Positions 14,905 to 22,822 of a stretch of 28,829 bases of DNA are shown in pieces. The stretch comes from Pseudomonadota bacterium. Lineage in GTDB: Bacteria > Myxococcota_A > Polyangia > Polyangiales > Polyangiaceae. The stretch spans positions 1 to 28,829 of the forward strand of contig JAEYYX010000036.1 of the NCBI GenBank assembly GCA_023428245.1, given 5' to 3'. Under the pieces are notes generated by a model. It searched no databases. It saw only the letters and a program-made list of their open reading frames with translations, and was not told the DNA's origin. The stretch's first letter is position 1, and every line of letters begins with the position of its first letter. Both the position numbers and the translations under genes were made by a program.

Positions 14905-14980
14905 GGCGCACCCCGTAGGATTCGAACCTACGACCCTCGGATTCGAAGTCCGATGCTCTATCCAGCTGAGCTAGGGGTGC
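14904..14980 (-). tRNA. tRNA-Arg (anticodon UCG)
   Basis: 77 nt including encoded CCA. Acceptor GCACCCC / GGGGTGC is perfect; D-arm TAGCTCAGCTGGATAGAGC; anticodon stem TCGGA / TCCGA with loop CTTCGAA, giving anticodon TCG (reads CGA); T-arm CGTAGGTTCGAATCCTACG with the standard TTCGAAT loop. A good promoter lies upstream at 15000-15028. Copies of its 3' end occur at 14444-14466 and 14700-14719, and a shorter one at 13628-13638, as expected for a tRNA used as an integration site. Confidence 0.97.
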
Positions 14981-14999
14981 AAAGATTGTCGGGACTCGC

Positions 15000-15028
15000 C
15001 ATCTAGGCCGGGCTCGGCCTTCGGTCAA
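15000..15028 (-). promoter_or_regulatory. Sigma-70-type promoter of tRNA-Arg
   Basis: On the - strand TTGACC (15028-15023), 17-nt spacer, TAGATG (15005-15000); the tRNA begins 19 nt further on. The TGA inside the -35 box is the stop codon of the upstream exported-protein gene, so the promoter overlaps its end. Confidence 0.65.
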
Positions 15029-16164
15029 TCGGCTCCGGAGTTCGCGGACGGGAGCGGGCCTTCGAGGGGGAACCAGCCGCCGGACAGCATATGCAGGCGA
15101 ATTCTCGCGCCCTCTGCCTGAAGCTCAGCCTCCAGCTTCTCTTCGTCCGACCTGTCCTCTTGTTTCGCGAGGACACTCGCTTTCCGAAAGATGAGAAGCT
15201 GTCCGAGAGCGTCCTTTACGGCGTCTTCCGCCTTATCGAAGAGTGTCTGACGAGCGCGCTCGAGGGTCACTTCGCTATCCCCGACGACGAGCCGGTTGAG
15301 ACGGAACGTGAGGCGCGCCTCGAGGAGCAAGTCCGATCCATCTCGCGTGGTACTCTGACCCGGTACCACACCCACACTCGCGAGCGCGAGAGACTGATCG
15401 AAACCGTGGGCCCCGCGCAATCGCAGCTCAGGCAAGAGCCCACTCGTCCTCTCTCGTCGAATCAAACTATCAATTCGCTCCTCGGCGCGTTTCACCCCGC
15501 GCGCTTCGAGCACCCGCCGCCGAAACTCGGCCAAGAACCCCTTCGGAAGAGGCAGAAGCATCGTCCGCTCCTTTTCCGCCCTCCGCGCGCGCGAGCTCGC
15601 CGCCAGTTCGAGGTCCTCCCGAACCTCCGCCACGCCTCTCTCGTCCCCCTCGTGAGCAACTCGGATCACTCTTGCGCGCGCCCTCTCGACTTGCCTGTCC
15701 ATCCCCAAGGGCCTGCAGCCCTGCAATGGAATCGTGAGATTGGCGAAGAAATAGTATCCCTGGCCCAGCGCGTCCGACTTCGCTCCCGACGCGAGATCGA
15801 GCACACAACCGCTTGCGCGGAACGCAAGGTTCGGATCCCAATCCGCGTCCCAAAGCGGCTCGAAAGACGCTTCGTCTGGCACGTCGAAGTCGTCGATCGA
15901 CACCTCGCGTAGGTCCTCACCGAGCGGCGCGTCCTCATCGCCAGTTCTCTGACCCGAGACCTCTTCCGACTCTTCCTCCGGCGACGTGGTCTCTTCCGCC
16001 CCGCTCTCCCCCTCTCGCGGCGTCGCCGAGTCCCCATCACTCGCGCTCCGCGCTCCGTCCGGCTCGCTCGTCTCCGCGCCCGCCGATGAGACGGCGAAGA
16101 ACAGAAGGACAAACACGGAGGCGGGCCGGCAGATCACAGAAGACGGACGCATACAGCGCCCCAT
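15025..16164 (-). CDS. Exported protein of unknown function
   Basis: 379 aa. A Sec signal peptide (CRPASVFVLLFFAVSSAGA, cleavage likely before ETSEP) is followed by a long acidic, Ser/Glu-rich segment (~31-85). From ~100 there is a folded part: WDPNLAFRASGCVLDL, GYYFFANLTIPLQGC, a helical Arg/Glu-rich stretch (~160-245) and LLPELRLRGAHGFDQSLALASVGVVPG. Then come amphipathic strands DLLLEARLTFRLNRLV and long helices (VTLERARQTLFDKAEDAVKDALGQLLIFRKAS). The alternation of strands and long helices loosely recalls outer-membrane efflux (TolC-like) proteins, but I cannot assign it. ATG 16152 is an alternative start. It lies between the SDR gene and tRNA-Arg, whose promoter overlaps its stop codon. 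Confidence 0.75.
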   Translation of the reverse strand: MGRCMRPSSVICRPASVFVLLFFAVSSAGAETSEPDGARSASDGDSATPREGESGAEETTSPEEESEEVSGQRTGDEDAPLGEDLREVSIDDFDVPDEASFEPLWDADWDPNLAFRASGCVLDLASGAKSDALGQGYYFFANLTIPLQGCRPLGMDRQVERARARVIRVAHEGDERGVAEVREDLELAASSRARRAEKERTMLLPLPKGFLAEFRRRVLEARGVKRAEERIDSLIRRERTSGLLPELRLRGAHGFDQSLALASVGVVPGQSTTRDGSDLLLEARLTFRLNRLVVGDSEVTLERARQTLFDKAEDAVKDALGQLLIFRKASVLAKQEDRSDEEKLEAELQAEGARIRLHMLSGGWFPLEGPLPSANSGAD

Positions 16165-16234
16165 ATCGGCCCATCACTCCGGGCGTTGCTCAAGGGGGAC
16201 GCCCGAAGTGATACGGAAGCGTGAGTGTCCGGTT

Positions 16235-17104
16235 TCACCGCGCCGAAGCCACCCTGAGTGAGGTTCGGAGCACCTCTTCAAGAGGCGTCACTTGAAAGTC
16301 TGGCAGTAAACCCGCGAGCTTTTCGCCGGAGAGCGAATGCGAAAGGCTGAAAAGATAGCGCATTTCGACCATCTCGCGTGCGAGTTCCCAGAAGGGCGCT
16401 AGGGCGACGAAAAGGCCCCATGGGAAGTTCGTCGTCTTGAGCGGGCGCCCCAGTTCCTGTTCGAGCCTCGATTGAAGCTGCCGAGCAGAGAACGTGTGCC
16501 CGGGGAAAGGAACGTCCTCAAACCATTCGAGACTCTCCTTCTTCTCCGCAAGTCCTACCGCGGCCCGCGCCCAGTCGGGAACGTAACAATAGGCCTGCGA
16601 AGCGCTCGCATCACCCGGGAGCGTGAGCTTGTTCTTTTTGAGCGCGCGCAAGAACAAAAGACTCATCACGTCATCTTGTCCTTTTGGGTCGATGAAGTTT
16701 CCGGCTCGGAGCACGATGGTCTGGACGCCGCTCGCCTCGTACGCTCGCTCCATCGCCTCACGGATCGCTCCCTTCCTCGTCGGCGGACGATGCACAGTCG
16801 ATTCGGACCACTCTCCGCCTTCGGCGTCCATGTTGTAGACGTTGCCCGGAATGATCACTGTCGCGCTGCTCACCCGCGCCGCTGCGATCACCTGCTCGGT
16901 CATCTTGGGCACCAAGGTCGCCCAGTCGTGGTAGGCCGGCGGGTTCCAGCCGTTGACGATGACCGTGGCTCCTCGGGCGTCCCGCATCAGGTCGCCCGTC
17001 TTGCGGTCGTGGCGCCGCACCTCATACCCGGCCCGGGCGAAGGCAGCGGCGGCGTGTTTTCCGATTTTCCCTGAAGAACCGAGGATCAATGCTGTTTTTG
17101 TCAT
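16235..17104 (-). CDS. NAD(P)-dependent SDR-type epimerase/reductase
   Basis: 289 aa from ATG 17104, chosen because MTKTALILGSSGKIGKHAAAAF puts the Rossmann glycine motif (GSSGKIG) right at the N-terminus. AGGAGC lies about 10 nt upstream, and a longer frame from 17173 adds only unlikely residues. Further SDR-like parts: TVIVNGWNPPAYHDW, IIPGNVYNMD, REAMERAYEASGVQTIVLRAGNFIDP and YVPDWARAAVGLAE. No classical Tyr-x3-Lys pair is evident, so it belongs with atypical extended SDRs (NmrA/epimerase-like). Substrate unknown. It is transcribed divergently from a LysR regulator across 86 bases, the standard arrangement for a regulator and its target, so this is the likely controlled gene. Confidence 0.82.
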   Translation of the reverse strand: MTKTALILGSSGKIGKHAAAAFARAGYEVRRHDRKTGDLMRDARGATVIVNGWNPPAYHDWATLVPKMTEQVIAAARVSSATVIIPGNVYNMDAEGGEWSESTVHRPPTRKGAIREAMERAYEASGVQTIVLRAGNFIDPKGQDDVMSLLFLRALKKNKLTLPGDASASQAYCYVPDWARAAVGLAEKKESLEWFEDVPFPGHTFSARQLQSRLEQELGRPLKTTNFPWGLFVALAPFWELAREMVEMRYLFSLSHSLSGEKLAGLLPDFQVTPLEEVLRTSLRVASAR

Positions 17105-17116
17105 GGTGGGCGTGGC

Positions 17117-17163
17117 TCCTGAGCTCAGGATGACCCCCGCCAAGCCATTCGGGAATTGCCGAA
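17117..17163. promoter_or_regulatory. Two inverted repeats between the SDR gene and lysR (candidate operators)
   Basis: A perfect 14-bp palindrome TCCTGAGCTCAGGA lies at 17117-17130 and TTCGG-N6-CCGAA at 17148-17163, both within the 86-base divergent promoter region. LysR-type proteins bind dyads in such positions; neither matches the T-N11-A rule exactly. Confidence 0.45.
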
Positions 17164-17190
17164 GATCGAACATAGGCTATTCATTTTTGA

Positions 17191-18090
17191 ATGCCTTCCG
17201 CGACCTCCCGTCTCGACTGGTCCCTCGTGCAAACCTACCTCGCCGTGGTCGAACACGGCAGCCTATCGAAGGCGGCGCGTTTCCTCGGCCAGAGTCAGCC
17301 GACGCTCGGTCGTAAGGTCAAAGAGCTAGAACAGCAGCTCGGGAGCGAGCTCTTTCGCCGGCATGACAAAGGCCTCACACCGACCGAAGCGGGTCAGGAG
17401 CTCCTCAGCGCCGCGCGTTCGATGCAAACCGCAGCGCACGAACTCGAACTCAGAGCAGCGGGTGGCGCTGAACGTCTCCAGGGGACCGTGCGCGTGACCG
17501 CAAGTGTGGCGGTCGCCACGCATCATCTCCCGTCCATCATCGCCCAGATCAGGCGCACCGAGCCGTGGATCGCTATCGAGCTCGAACCAAGAGACGAAAC
17601 CTCGAAGCTCCACTTCCGGGAAGCGGACATCGCCCTGCGCATGTATCGACCGACTCAGCTCGATCTCATCGCGTCTCACATCGGAGACCTCTCCTTCTCC
17701 GCCTTCGCGGCCCGATCCTACATCGAACGGCGCGGGCTCCCTCGAGCACGCGCAGACCTTGTCGAACATGACGTCGTCGGACTCGACCGCAGTCCGGCCC
17801 TCGTTCACGGCTTCGAGCGAGCCGGCTTCCCGGTCGACCGGGAGTGGTTCAAGGTTCGATGTGATGACTACGGCGCGCACCTGGCGCTCGTGAAGGCAGG
17901 CTGTGGCATTGGATTCATGCAAAGAGCGATCGGCCTCCGCGACCCGGAGCTCGTCGAGCTCGGTATCGACTTCGGAATTCCGCCTTTGCCCGTCTGGCTC
18001 ACAGCTCACGACGCGATCCGGAAGACGCCCAGAGTCGCGCGCGTCTGGGCCATCCTGGCTGAAGAACTGCGGCTCGTCTGTGATCGATGA
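17191..18090 (+). CDS. LysR-family transcriptional regulator
   Basis: 299 aa, normal for the family. The N-terminal winged helix-turn-helix (~8-66) reads LDWSLVQTYLAVVEHGSLSK, AARFLGQSQPTLGRKVKELE and QQLGSELFRRHDKGLTPTEAG. A linker helix and a periplasmic-binding-fold effector domain follow (LQGTVRVTASVAVATHHLPSI, FREADIALRMYRPTQ, LVKAGCGIGFMQRAIG). ATG 17191 has no Shine-Dalgarno (ATTTTTGA precedes it), so the message may be leaderless or weakly translated, which suits a regulator. It sits divergent to the SDR gene, which is probably its target together with itself. The effector cannot be read from sequence. Confidence 0.95.
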   Translation: MPSATSRLDWSLVQTYLAVVEHGSLSKAARFLGQSQPTLGRKVKELEQQLGSELFRRHDKGLTPTEAGQELLSAARSMQTAAHELELRAAGGAERLQGTVRVTASVAVATHHLPSIIAQIRRTEPWIAIELEPRDETSKLHFREADIALRMYRPTQLDLIASHIGDLSFSAFAARSYIERRGLPRARADLVEHDVVGLDRSPALVHGFERAGFPVDREWFKVRCDDYGAHLALVKAGCGIGFMQRAIGLRDPELVELGIDFGIPPLPVWLTAHDAIRKTPRVARVWAILAEELRLVCDR

Positions 18091-18263
18091 ATCCCATAGC
18101 TCATCTGGGGTGGCCCGTGAGCTAGAGGCGACTGAGCACGCTCACAAGGCCCAGGGGCCCGCCTGGTTCCGCTTGGCCACGCCGAGCGCCCCAGAGCTTC
18201 TACACCGCTTCTCACCATTCGCCATTGCCCGTCACTATTGAGAGTCTATGACGCGGGCGAAAA

Positions 18264-20039
18264 ATGACTTCTCGACGGGGAGAGACCGAGGCAGAGCGGA
18301 GGCCCACACCTTCGAGCTCACAGGGGGTTGTCGCCTCTCGTTCGCCTTCGTCGTCCGCCCTCGAACTCGAGACGGCTCGGAAGGCGCGCCTTCTTTACCG
18401 CCTGCTCGCCTCGATGACCGGACTCGCCATCCTCGGGGCAACCTCCGCGCTTTTCGAACCGGCCAACACGCCCACCCTGACCCTGACCTTCTACGGGGCC
18501 GTTCTCACTGTCTTCGGCTGCGTCGCTCTCATCGTGCGTTCCGGCCGCGTCATCCTGGCCGCTTGGTGCTGCTCGATCTTCTTCTCGCTGCTGATCGCCT
18601 TCGTGACTCTCTACTTCGGCGGGATGCAGGGCCAAAACGCCGCGAACTTCGCGGTCGCCGTGCTCCTCATCGGGACCCTCGTCGGCGCGCGCGCAGCCCT
18701 CGGCGTCGCTCTCGCGAGCTCACTCTGGTGCGGCTTCGTCGTCTACCTCGAGGTGAACGATAAACTCCCGCCCCAGCTCGGTCACTATTCACCGCTCAAC
18801 GCCTGGACCGCCATGACCATCATCGTATGTCTCACGGCGATCTTGCTCCAGATCTCCCTGCAATCCCTCAGCCACGCCCACGCGGAAGCGCAGAAGTCGG
18901 CCTTCGAAAGAGACGAAGCTCTTCAGCGATCGATCCAGGGTCAGAAGATGGAGCTTGTCGGAAATCTGACGAGCGGCATCGCTCATGACCTCAACAATCT
19001 CCTTACGATCATCGTCGGCGCCACCAGCGTACTGAAAAGGCGCGCTGACCCGGAGGACCGGGAAACCGAAGGGCTCCTCGACGATCTCGATGGGGCGAGC
19101 TCGCGCGCCGCCCTCATCGCAGGCCAGCTTCTTTCCTTTGGACGACCGCCGACGACCGAAGTCGGACCTGTCAACTTGAGCGCGCTCGTCCGCTCCATGG
19201 GAAGAATGCTCCCGCGCTTGCTCGGCTCGATGATCGTCGTGCGCGTCACGGGCGAGAGAGAACTCTGGACCGAAGCCTCTCGCGCAGGCCTCGAGCAGGT
19301 TCTCCTGAATCTCGCGGTGAATGCGCGCGATGCGATGCCTACCGGTGGCACGCTCACCTTCGCCCTCGATGCGACAGACTCCCAGGTCATCCTGCGGGCC
19401 TCAGACACCGGCTCCGGAATCGCCCCTGAGGTCCGCCGCCGCATCTTCGAGCCCTTCTTCACGACAAAGACAGCGGGAACCGGGCTCGGCCTCGCGACAG
19501 TTCGTCAGCTCATGGTGCACTTTGACGGATCCATCGACGTCGAGAGTGAGCTTGGCCGTGGCACAACCTTCATTTTGACCTTCCCCCGCGTCGACGCCGG
19601 AGTCGCCCACGATCGACTGCTCGGCATCGCGACCCCGGACGGGGCCATCTCGCGCCCGCGCCCCACTCGTGTGCTCCTTGTAGAAGACGATCCACTCGTT
19701 CGACGTTCGCTGATCCGAGGCCTCGAACAAGAGCGCTACGACGTGATCGCTGTCGCCGATGGGGAGGAAGCCTTCGCGCTCATTCAAACGGCAAGGGACC
19801 TCGACGTTGTCGTGACCGATATCAACATGCCGCGCCTGGACGGAGAGCAGCTCTCCGCTCGCATCCAGAGCGTCGCGCCGTCTCTTCCCGTCCTGCTGAT
19901 CAGCGGAAACCGGAGTCCTTCGCTCTCGACCCTGCGTGGCCCCCGCGCGTTCCTTCCCAAGCCGGCTACCCCTCAAGCAATCCGCGACGCGATCGAAGCT
20001 CTTCTCGCTGAAGGACCCGCCTCTACAGACGACCCCTAA
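18264..20039 (+). CDS. Membrane-bound hybrid histidine kinase with receiver domain
   Basis: 591 aa. Order: a variable Ser/Arg-rich cytoplasmic N-terminus (1-40); five or six hydrophobic helices (~43-198, MASE-like sensor); H-box GNLTSGIAHDLNNLLTII with phospho-acceptor His 241; ATPase domain with N-box NLAVNARDAM (~349-358), G1 DTGSGI (~381-386), F-box IFEPFFTTK and G2 GTGLGLATV (~405-413); then a receiver domain from ~468 (RVLLVEDDPLVRRSLI) with acidic pair Glu-Asp-Asp (~474-476), phospho-acceptor Asp 519 in VVTDINMPRLDG, and Lys 566 in LPKPATP. The intact residues suggest an active kinase with internal phosphorelay. No output domain or neighbouring response regulator is present, so the final partner lies elsewhere. 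Its stop overlaps that of the symporter gene on the other strand. Confidence 0.95.
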   Translation: MTSRRGETEAERRPTPSSSQGVVASRSPSSSALELETARKARLLYRLLASMTGLAILGATSALFEPANTPTLTLTFYGAVLTVFGCVALIVRSGRVILAAWCCSIFFSLLIAFVTLYFGGMQGQNAANFAVAVLLIGTLVGARAALGVALASSLWCGFVVYLEVNDKLPPQLGHYSPLNAWTAMTIIVCLTAILLQISLQSLSHAHAEAQKSAFERDEALQRSIQGQKMELVGNLTSGIAHDLNNLLTIIVGATSVLKRRADPEDRETEGLLDDLDGASSRAALIAGQLLSFGRPPTTEVGPVNLSALVRSMGRMLPRLLGSMIVVRVTGERELWTEASRAGLEQVLLNLAVNARDAMPTGGTLTFALDATDSQVILRASDTGSGIAPEVRRRIFEPFFTTKTAGTGLGLATVRQLMVHFDGSIDVESELGRGTTFILTFPRVDAGVAHDRLLGIATPDGAISRPRPTRVLLVEDDPLVRRSLIRGLEQERYDVIAVADGEEAFALIQTARDLDVVVTDINMPRLDGEQLSARIQSVAPSLPVLLISGNRSPSLSTLRGPRAFLPKPATPQAIRDAIEALLAEGPASTDDP

Positions 20040-21451
20040 GAGTTCGAAGCCTTGGGCGCCGCATCGACCGTGGAATCGACTAGGGACGCCGAAGACCGTC
20101 CTCCCGAACTCAGAAGACGAAACCCCAAGTACGCGGCGAGCGCCGCCGACATTCCCCCGAGGAAGGGCGCGCTCTGGCCGAGAGCTTCGAGAACCGGAGG
20201 ACAGACAAGCCCGAGCAAGAGCGCAGCGATCGCTCCGAGGCGACTCGGCTTCGGATCATAAAGCGCAGCGATCGTCGTCACGACGAGCCCCGCCGTTCCG
20301 AGCCCAGAAGCAAACTCGACAAGTTGGTAGATGCCCCGTGCGCTCACGGCCACCACAAAGCAGATAACCCCAGAAAGGGCGACCGCGATTCGACTCCAGC
20401 GCACTTGAGTCCGGTCGGACATGCCGTCGAGGGCGCTCCCGAACAGGTTCTTCAGCGCGAGCGCGGACGCGGAGAGGAGGATGCTGTCGACGGTCGAGAG
20501 AATGGCGGCCAGGAGTGCGGCGTTGAAGATCGCGTAAAGGAGCGGTGACAAGGTGCGCTCGGCGAGCATCGGCAGAAGTCGCTCCGGCTCTTCGAGACCT
20601 GGAATCAAGGCCGGCCCAACCAGTCCGAGGATCACGGGCACAATCGCCACCAGCGCGTAAAGGAAAGCGGCGACGTAGGTTCCTCGCTTGGCAGTCACCA
20701 CCGAGTCCGATGCGAGCAGCCGCGCGACGACTTCTTGGGTGACGAGGGAGCCAAACACCGGGAGAGCAAGACGGTCGAGCTGGATCGAGACAGGTTCGTC
20801 GCGGGGAAAAAGCGTGAGACGCTCTTCTGTGAGCGCTTCACGGAGCGCCTCGGGACTCGGCCACTCACTCACCACTCCATAAAAGACTGCCGCTAAGCCA
20901 AACACCAAAATCAGCCCTTGGAAGAAGTCGGTCAGGACATCTCCAAAGAGGCCTCCCACGCCCGTGTAAAGAACGCAGCCGAACGCCGCGAGCAGGATCG
21001 CTCCCTGGACGCTCATCCCTGTCATATGGGCGAGAATTTGGCCGAGGGCGCGCACCTGAGACGCCCCCCAGACAAGGCCCGACGGCAACAAAACACAAAC
21101 AACGAGCCGCTCGGCCCCCTGCCCAAAGCTGCGCCGGTAGACGTCACCGAGCGTGAGGTAGCCTCCGCCTACGAGCCGGGGCGCCAAGAAGAGCCCTGCG
21201 AGCACGAGACAGAGCGCATAACCGAGCGGCTCAGCTCGCCCGGCGGAGAGCCCTCCCTCATAGATCGCCCCTGCCGCGCCTAGACAGGTCTCCGCCCCGA
21301 ACCAAGTCGCAAAGAGCGACATCGAGACGAGCGGAAGGCCGAGCTTCCTGCCTGCAACGAAATACTGTTCGAGGGAAGAGTTTCGCGTAGCTGCGTAGAG
21401 ACCGAGCGCAACCTGAAACCCGAAGAAGAGCGCCAGTACGACGCCGATCAC
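20036..21451 (-). CDS. Sodium:solute symporter (SSS family)
   Basis: 471 aa with about 13 hydrophobic segments. Family marks: N-terminal YAATRNSSLEQYFVAGRKLGLPLVSMSLFATWFGAETCLGAAGAIYEGG (helix 2 Na+-site region), GYLTLGDVYRRSFG, YTGVGGLFGDVLTDFFQGLILVFG (helix 6) and FNAALLAAILSTVDSILLSASALALKNLF (helix 8, where SSS proteins coordinate Na+). GTG 21451 is the start, with GGGAG 8 nt upstream. Substrate not predictable; relatives move proline, sugars, pantothenate or acetate. It converges on the hybrid kinase gene with overlapping stop codons (20036-20039). Some SSS proteins are fused to histidine kinases (CbrA-type), so the pairing is suggestive but unproven. Confidence 0.93.
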   Translation of the reverse strand: MIGVVLALFFGFQVALGLYAATRNSSLEQYFVAGRKLGLPLVSMSLFATWFGAETCLGAAGAIYEGGLSAGRAEPLGYALCLVLAGLFLAPRLVGGGYLTLGDVYRRSFGQGAERLVVCVLLPSGLVWGASQVRALGQILAHMTGMSVQGAILLAAFGCVLYTGVGGLFGDVLTDFFQGLILVFGLAAVFYGVVSEWPSPEALREALTEERLTLFPRDEPVSIQLDRLALPVFGSLVTQEVVARLLASDSVVTAKRGTYVAAFLYALVAIVPVILGLVGPALIPGLEEPERLLPMLAERTLSPLLYAIFNAALLAAILSTVDSILLSASALALKNLFGSALDGMSDRTQVRWSRIAVALSGVICFVVAVSARGIYQLVEFASGLGTAGLVVTTIAALYDPKPSRLGAIAALLLGLVCPPVLEALGQSAPFLGGMSAALAAYLGFRLLSSGGRSSASLVDSTVDAAPKASNS

Positions 21452-21532
21452 GGGGCTTTCTCCCAGGGTGAGATGGTCACCTGGGCGAGCGTCGGTCAGG
21501 AGATCGGGAGAGTAAAGCCCGGGCGACGCTGA

Positions 21533-22324
21533 CTATTCGCCTTGGGCTTGGCTGTATTCGCGCAAGGCGAGCGACAAGCGGCCGAGGAGCTTTCGATCCA
21601 CTGCCTTACTCCGAAGATCGCGCCCGTCCCACTTCAGCTCGCCGACGGAGCTCCAGCGATAGGTTCCGAGCTCGCGGACCGATAGACAAAGCGCAGTGCC
21701 CTGCTTTCCGGCGTCAAAGCGATATTGCATATCGTCGAGCTCGAGTTCGAGGAGCCCCTCGTCGTCGTAGTTGATCGAGCTCTCCTCGACGACAGACGGC
21801 GGCACCACCGCTTTCGCATACTTCGCCGATTCAGGAGGCGGAGCAGCCTCCACCTTCAGCTCTTCCGATGCAGGCGCGGGCTCGGAATCAACTCTCGACT
21901 CCTCCGATGCAAGCGCGGGCTCGGAAGACTCGATGCGGCGCGCTCCCTCCGCTTCAGCGGTGGAGGCGACCGCGTCTACTGGCGCTGCCGGCTCCGCCTC
22001 AGAGACAGCCACCTCTACGTTCGCCATTGCGGCCGGCGCCTGGGCCTCCGAGGAACTCACCTCCGCGATCGGTCCGTGAAGTGTCGCAGGGGCAGCCTCG
22101 TCAACGGGCGCATCTCCCGAAGGAGTGGCCGGCCCTTCGGGGGCCACGAGGCAAGGAGTGGCCGGCCCTTCGGGGGCCACGAGGCGGAGATCGGGGGCCC
22201 CGTCAGAAGGCAAGCTGGGGAGCGCAGTAGAAGCAGCCGCGACCTCCAGAGGAAGCTCAAGGGCATCCGAGGACGCCCGGGAAGGAGAAGAGCGATGCTT
22301 GCGCATTTGCGCAGGTCTAGCCAT
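21533..22324 (-). CDS. Ala/Glu/Pro-rich protein with conserved C-terminal domain, function unknown
   Basis: 263 aa from ATG 22324 (MARPAQMRKHRSSPS). The frame is open further up to 22426 but without coding character, and a promoter lies just before 22324. Basic N-terminus, then about 150 residues of low complexity rich in Ala, Glu, Pro and Ser (EGPATP, SEAEPAAPVD), including a 33-bp DNA duplication. The last ~80 residues look folded: NYDDEGLLELELDDMQYRF, GTALCLSVRELGTYRWSSVGELKWDGRDLRSKAVDRKLLGRLS. No signal peptide or membrane segment, so probably cytoplasmic with a disordered tail. I do not recognise the family. Confidence 0.7.
   Translation of the reverse strand: MARPAQMRKHRSSPSRASSDALELPLEVAAASTALPSLPSDGAPDLRLVAPEGPATPCLVAPEGPATPSGDAPVDEAAPATLHGPIAEVSSSEAQAPAAMANVEVAVSEAEPAAPVDAVASTAEAEGARRIESSEPALASEESRVDSEPAPASEELKVEAAPPPESAKYAKAVVPPSVVEESSINYDDEGLLELELDDMQYRFDAGKQGTALCLSVRELGTYRWSSVGELKWDGRDLRSKAVDRKLLGRLSLALREYSQAQGE
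22120..22185. repeat. Exact 33-bp tandem duplication inside a coding region
   Basis: 22120-22152 and 22153-22185 are identical. The unit adds 11 codons in frame, doubling a LVAPEGPATP segment in the low-complexity part of the encoded protein. Confidence 0.9.
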
Positions 22325-22330
22325 GCGTTC

Positions 22331-22358
22331 AGTATATGGCGAGCTTTCGGGCGCACAA
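22331..22358 (-). promoter_or_regulatory. Promoter of the Ala/Glu/Pro-rich protein gene, possibly leaderless
   Basis: On the - strand TTGTGC (22358-22353), 16-nt spacer, TATACT (22336-22331), then GAACGC and the ATG at 22324. A transcript starting ~7 nt after the -10 box would begin at or next to the start codon; no Shine-Dalgarno is present. Confidence 0.5.
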
Positions 22359-22446
22359 GACGAAAATCGCGCGCATCGCTGCCGATCGGGCCGGTTGCCC
22401 CCCATTCGCCCTTGAGCCGCCTCCACGGCTCCCGAACACTCGCCCC

Positions 22447-22770
22447 ATGCCCGCCTATCACACGCGCCTCGAGGGAGTGCCTTTCGTCCAAGGAGGGCAT
22501 CCCCTCGAAAAGAAGCAGCTCGGCGCGGACCCGAAGGTCCTCAGGCTGAGATTTGAGCCCGGCTTCGAAGACCCGAACGTCTGTGAGCGGGGGCACGTCA
22601 TTTTGGTGGAGCAAGGCACTCTCTCGATCGAACTCGATGGAGAGGTCCTCACCGCTGAGAAAGGTGAGGTCGTTCGGCTCACTCCCGGGACTCGTCATCG
22701 CGCGGCGAATCGCGGCTCGGTTCCCACCGAACTGCTCATCATCAGCGACCTGACCGAAGTCGCGCCTTAG
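22447..22770 (+). CDS. Small single-domain cupin protein
   Basis: 107 aa from ATG 22447; an open extension upstream to 22336 has no coding character. The whole protein is one cupin barrel: PKVLRLRFEPGFEDPNVCERGHVILVEQGTLSIELDGEVLTAEKGEVVRLTPGTRHRAANRG. The second motif (G-E-V-V-R-L-T-P-G-T-R-H) contributes a probable metal-ligand His; the first has Glu/His in CERGHV. Such proteins are often metal-dependent isomerases, dioxygenases or sugar-binding sensors, and the activity here is not readable. It is divergent from the Ala/Glu/Pro-rich gene and has no clear ribosome binding site; a 6-bp-stem hairpin (GAGCCG / CGGCTC, 22414-22431) precedes the start. Confidence 0.85.
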   Translation: MPAYHTRLEGVPFVQGGHPLEKKQLGADPKVLRLRFEPGFEDPNVCERGHVILVEQGTLSIELDGEVLTAEKGEVVRLTPGTRHRAANRGSVPTELLIISDLTEVAP

Positions 22771-22822
22771 CTCGCGCCCGGTCAGCGCTAGGAGCTCGCC
22801 CTCCACTTCTCCGCGCCTCTCA

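Noticed and set aside
14358..14974. Several + and - frames of 74-153 aa between the toxin and tRNA-Arg
   Set aside because: They are made of the A and B repeats and run into the tRNA; their shared peptides come only from duplicated DNA.
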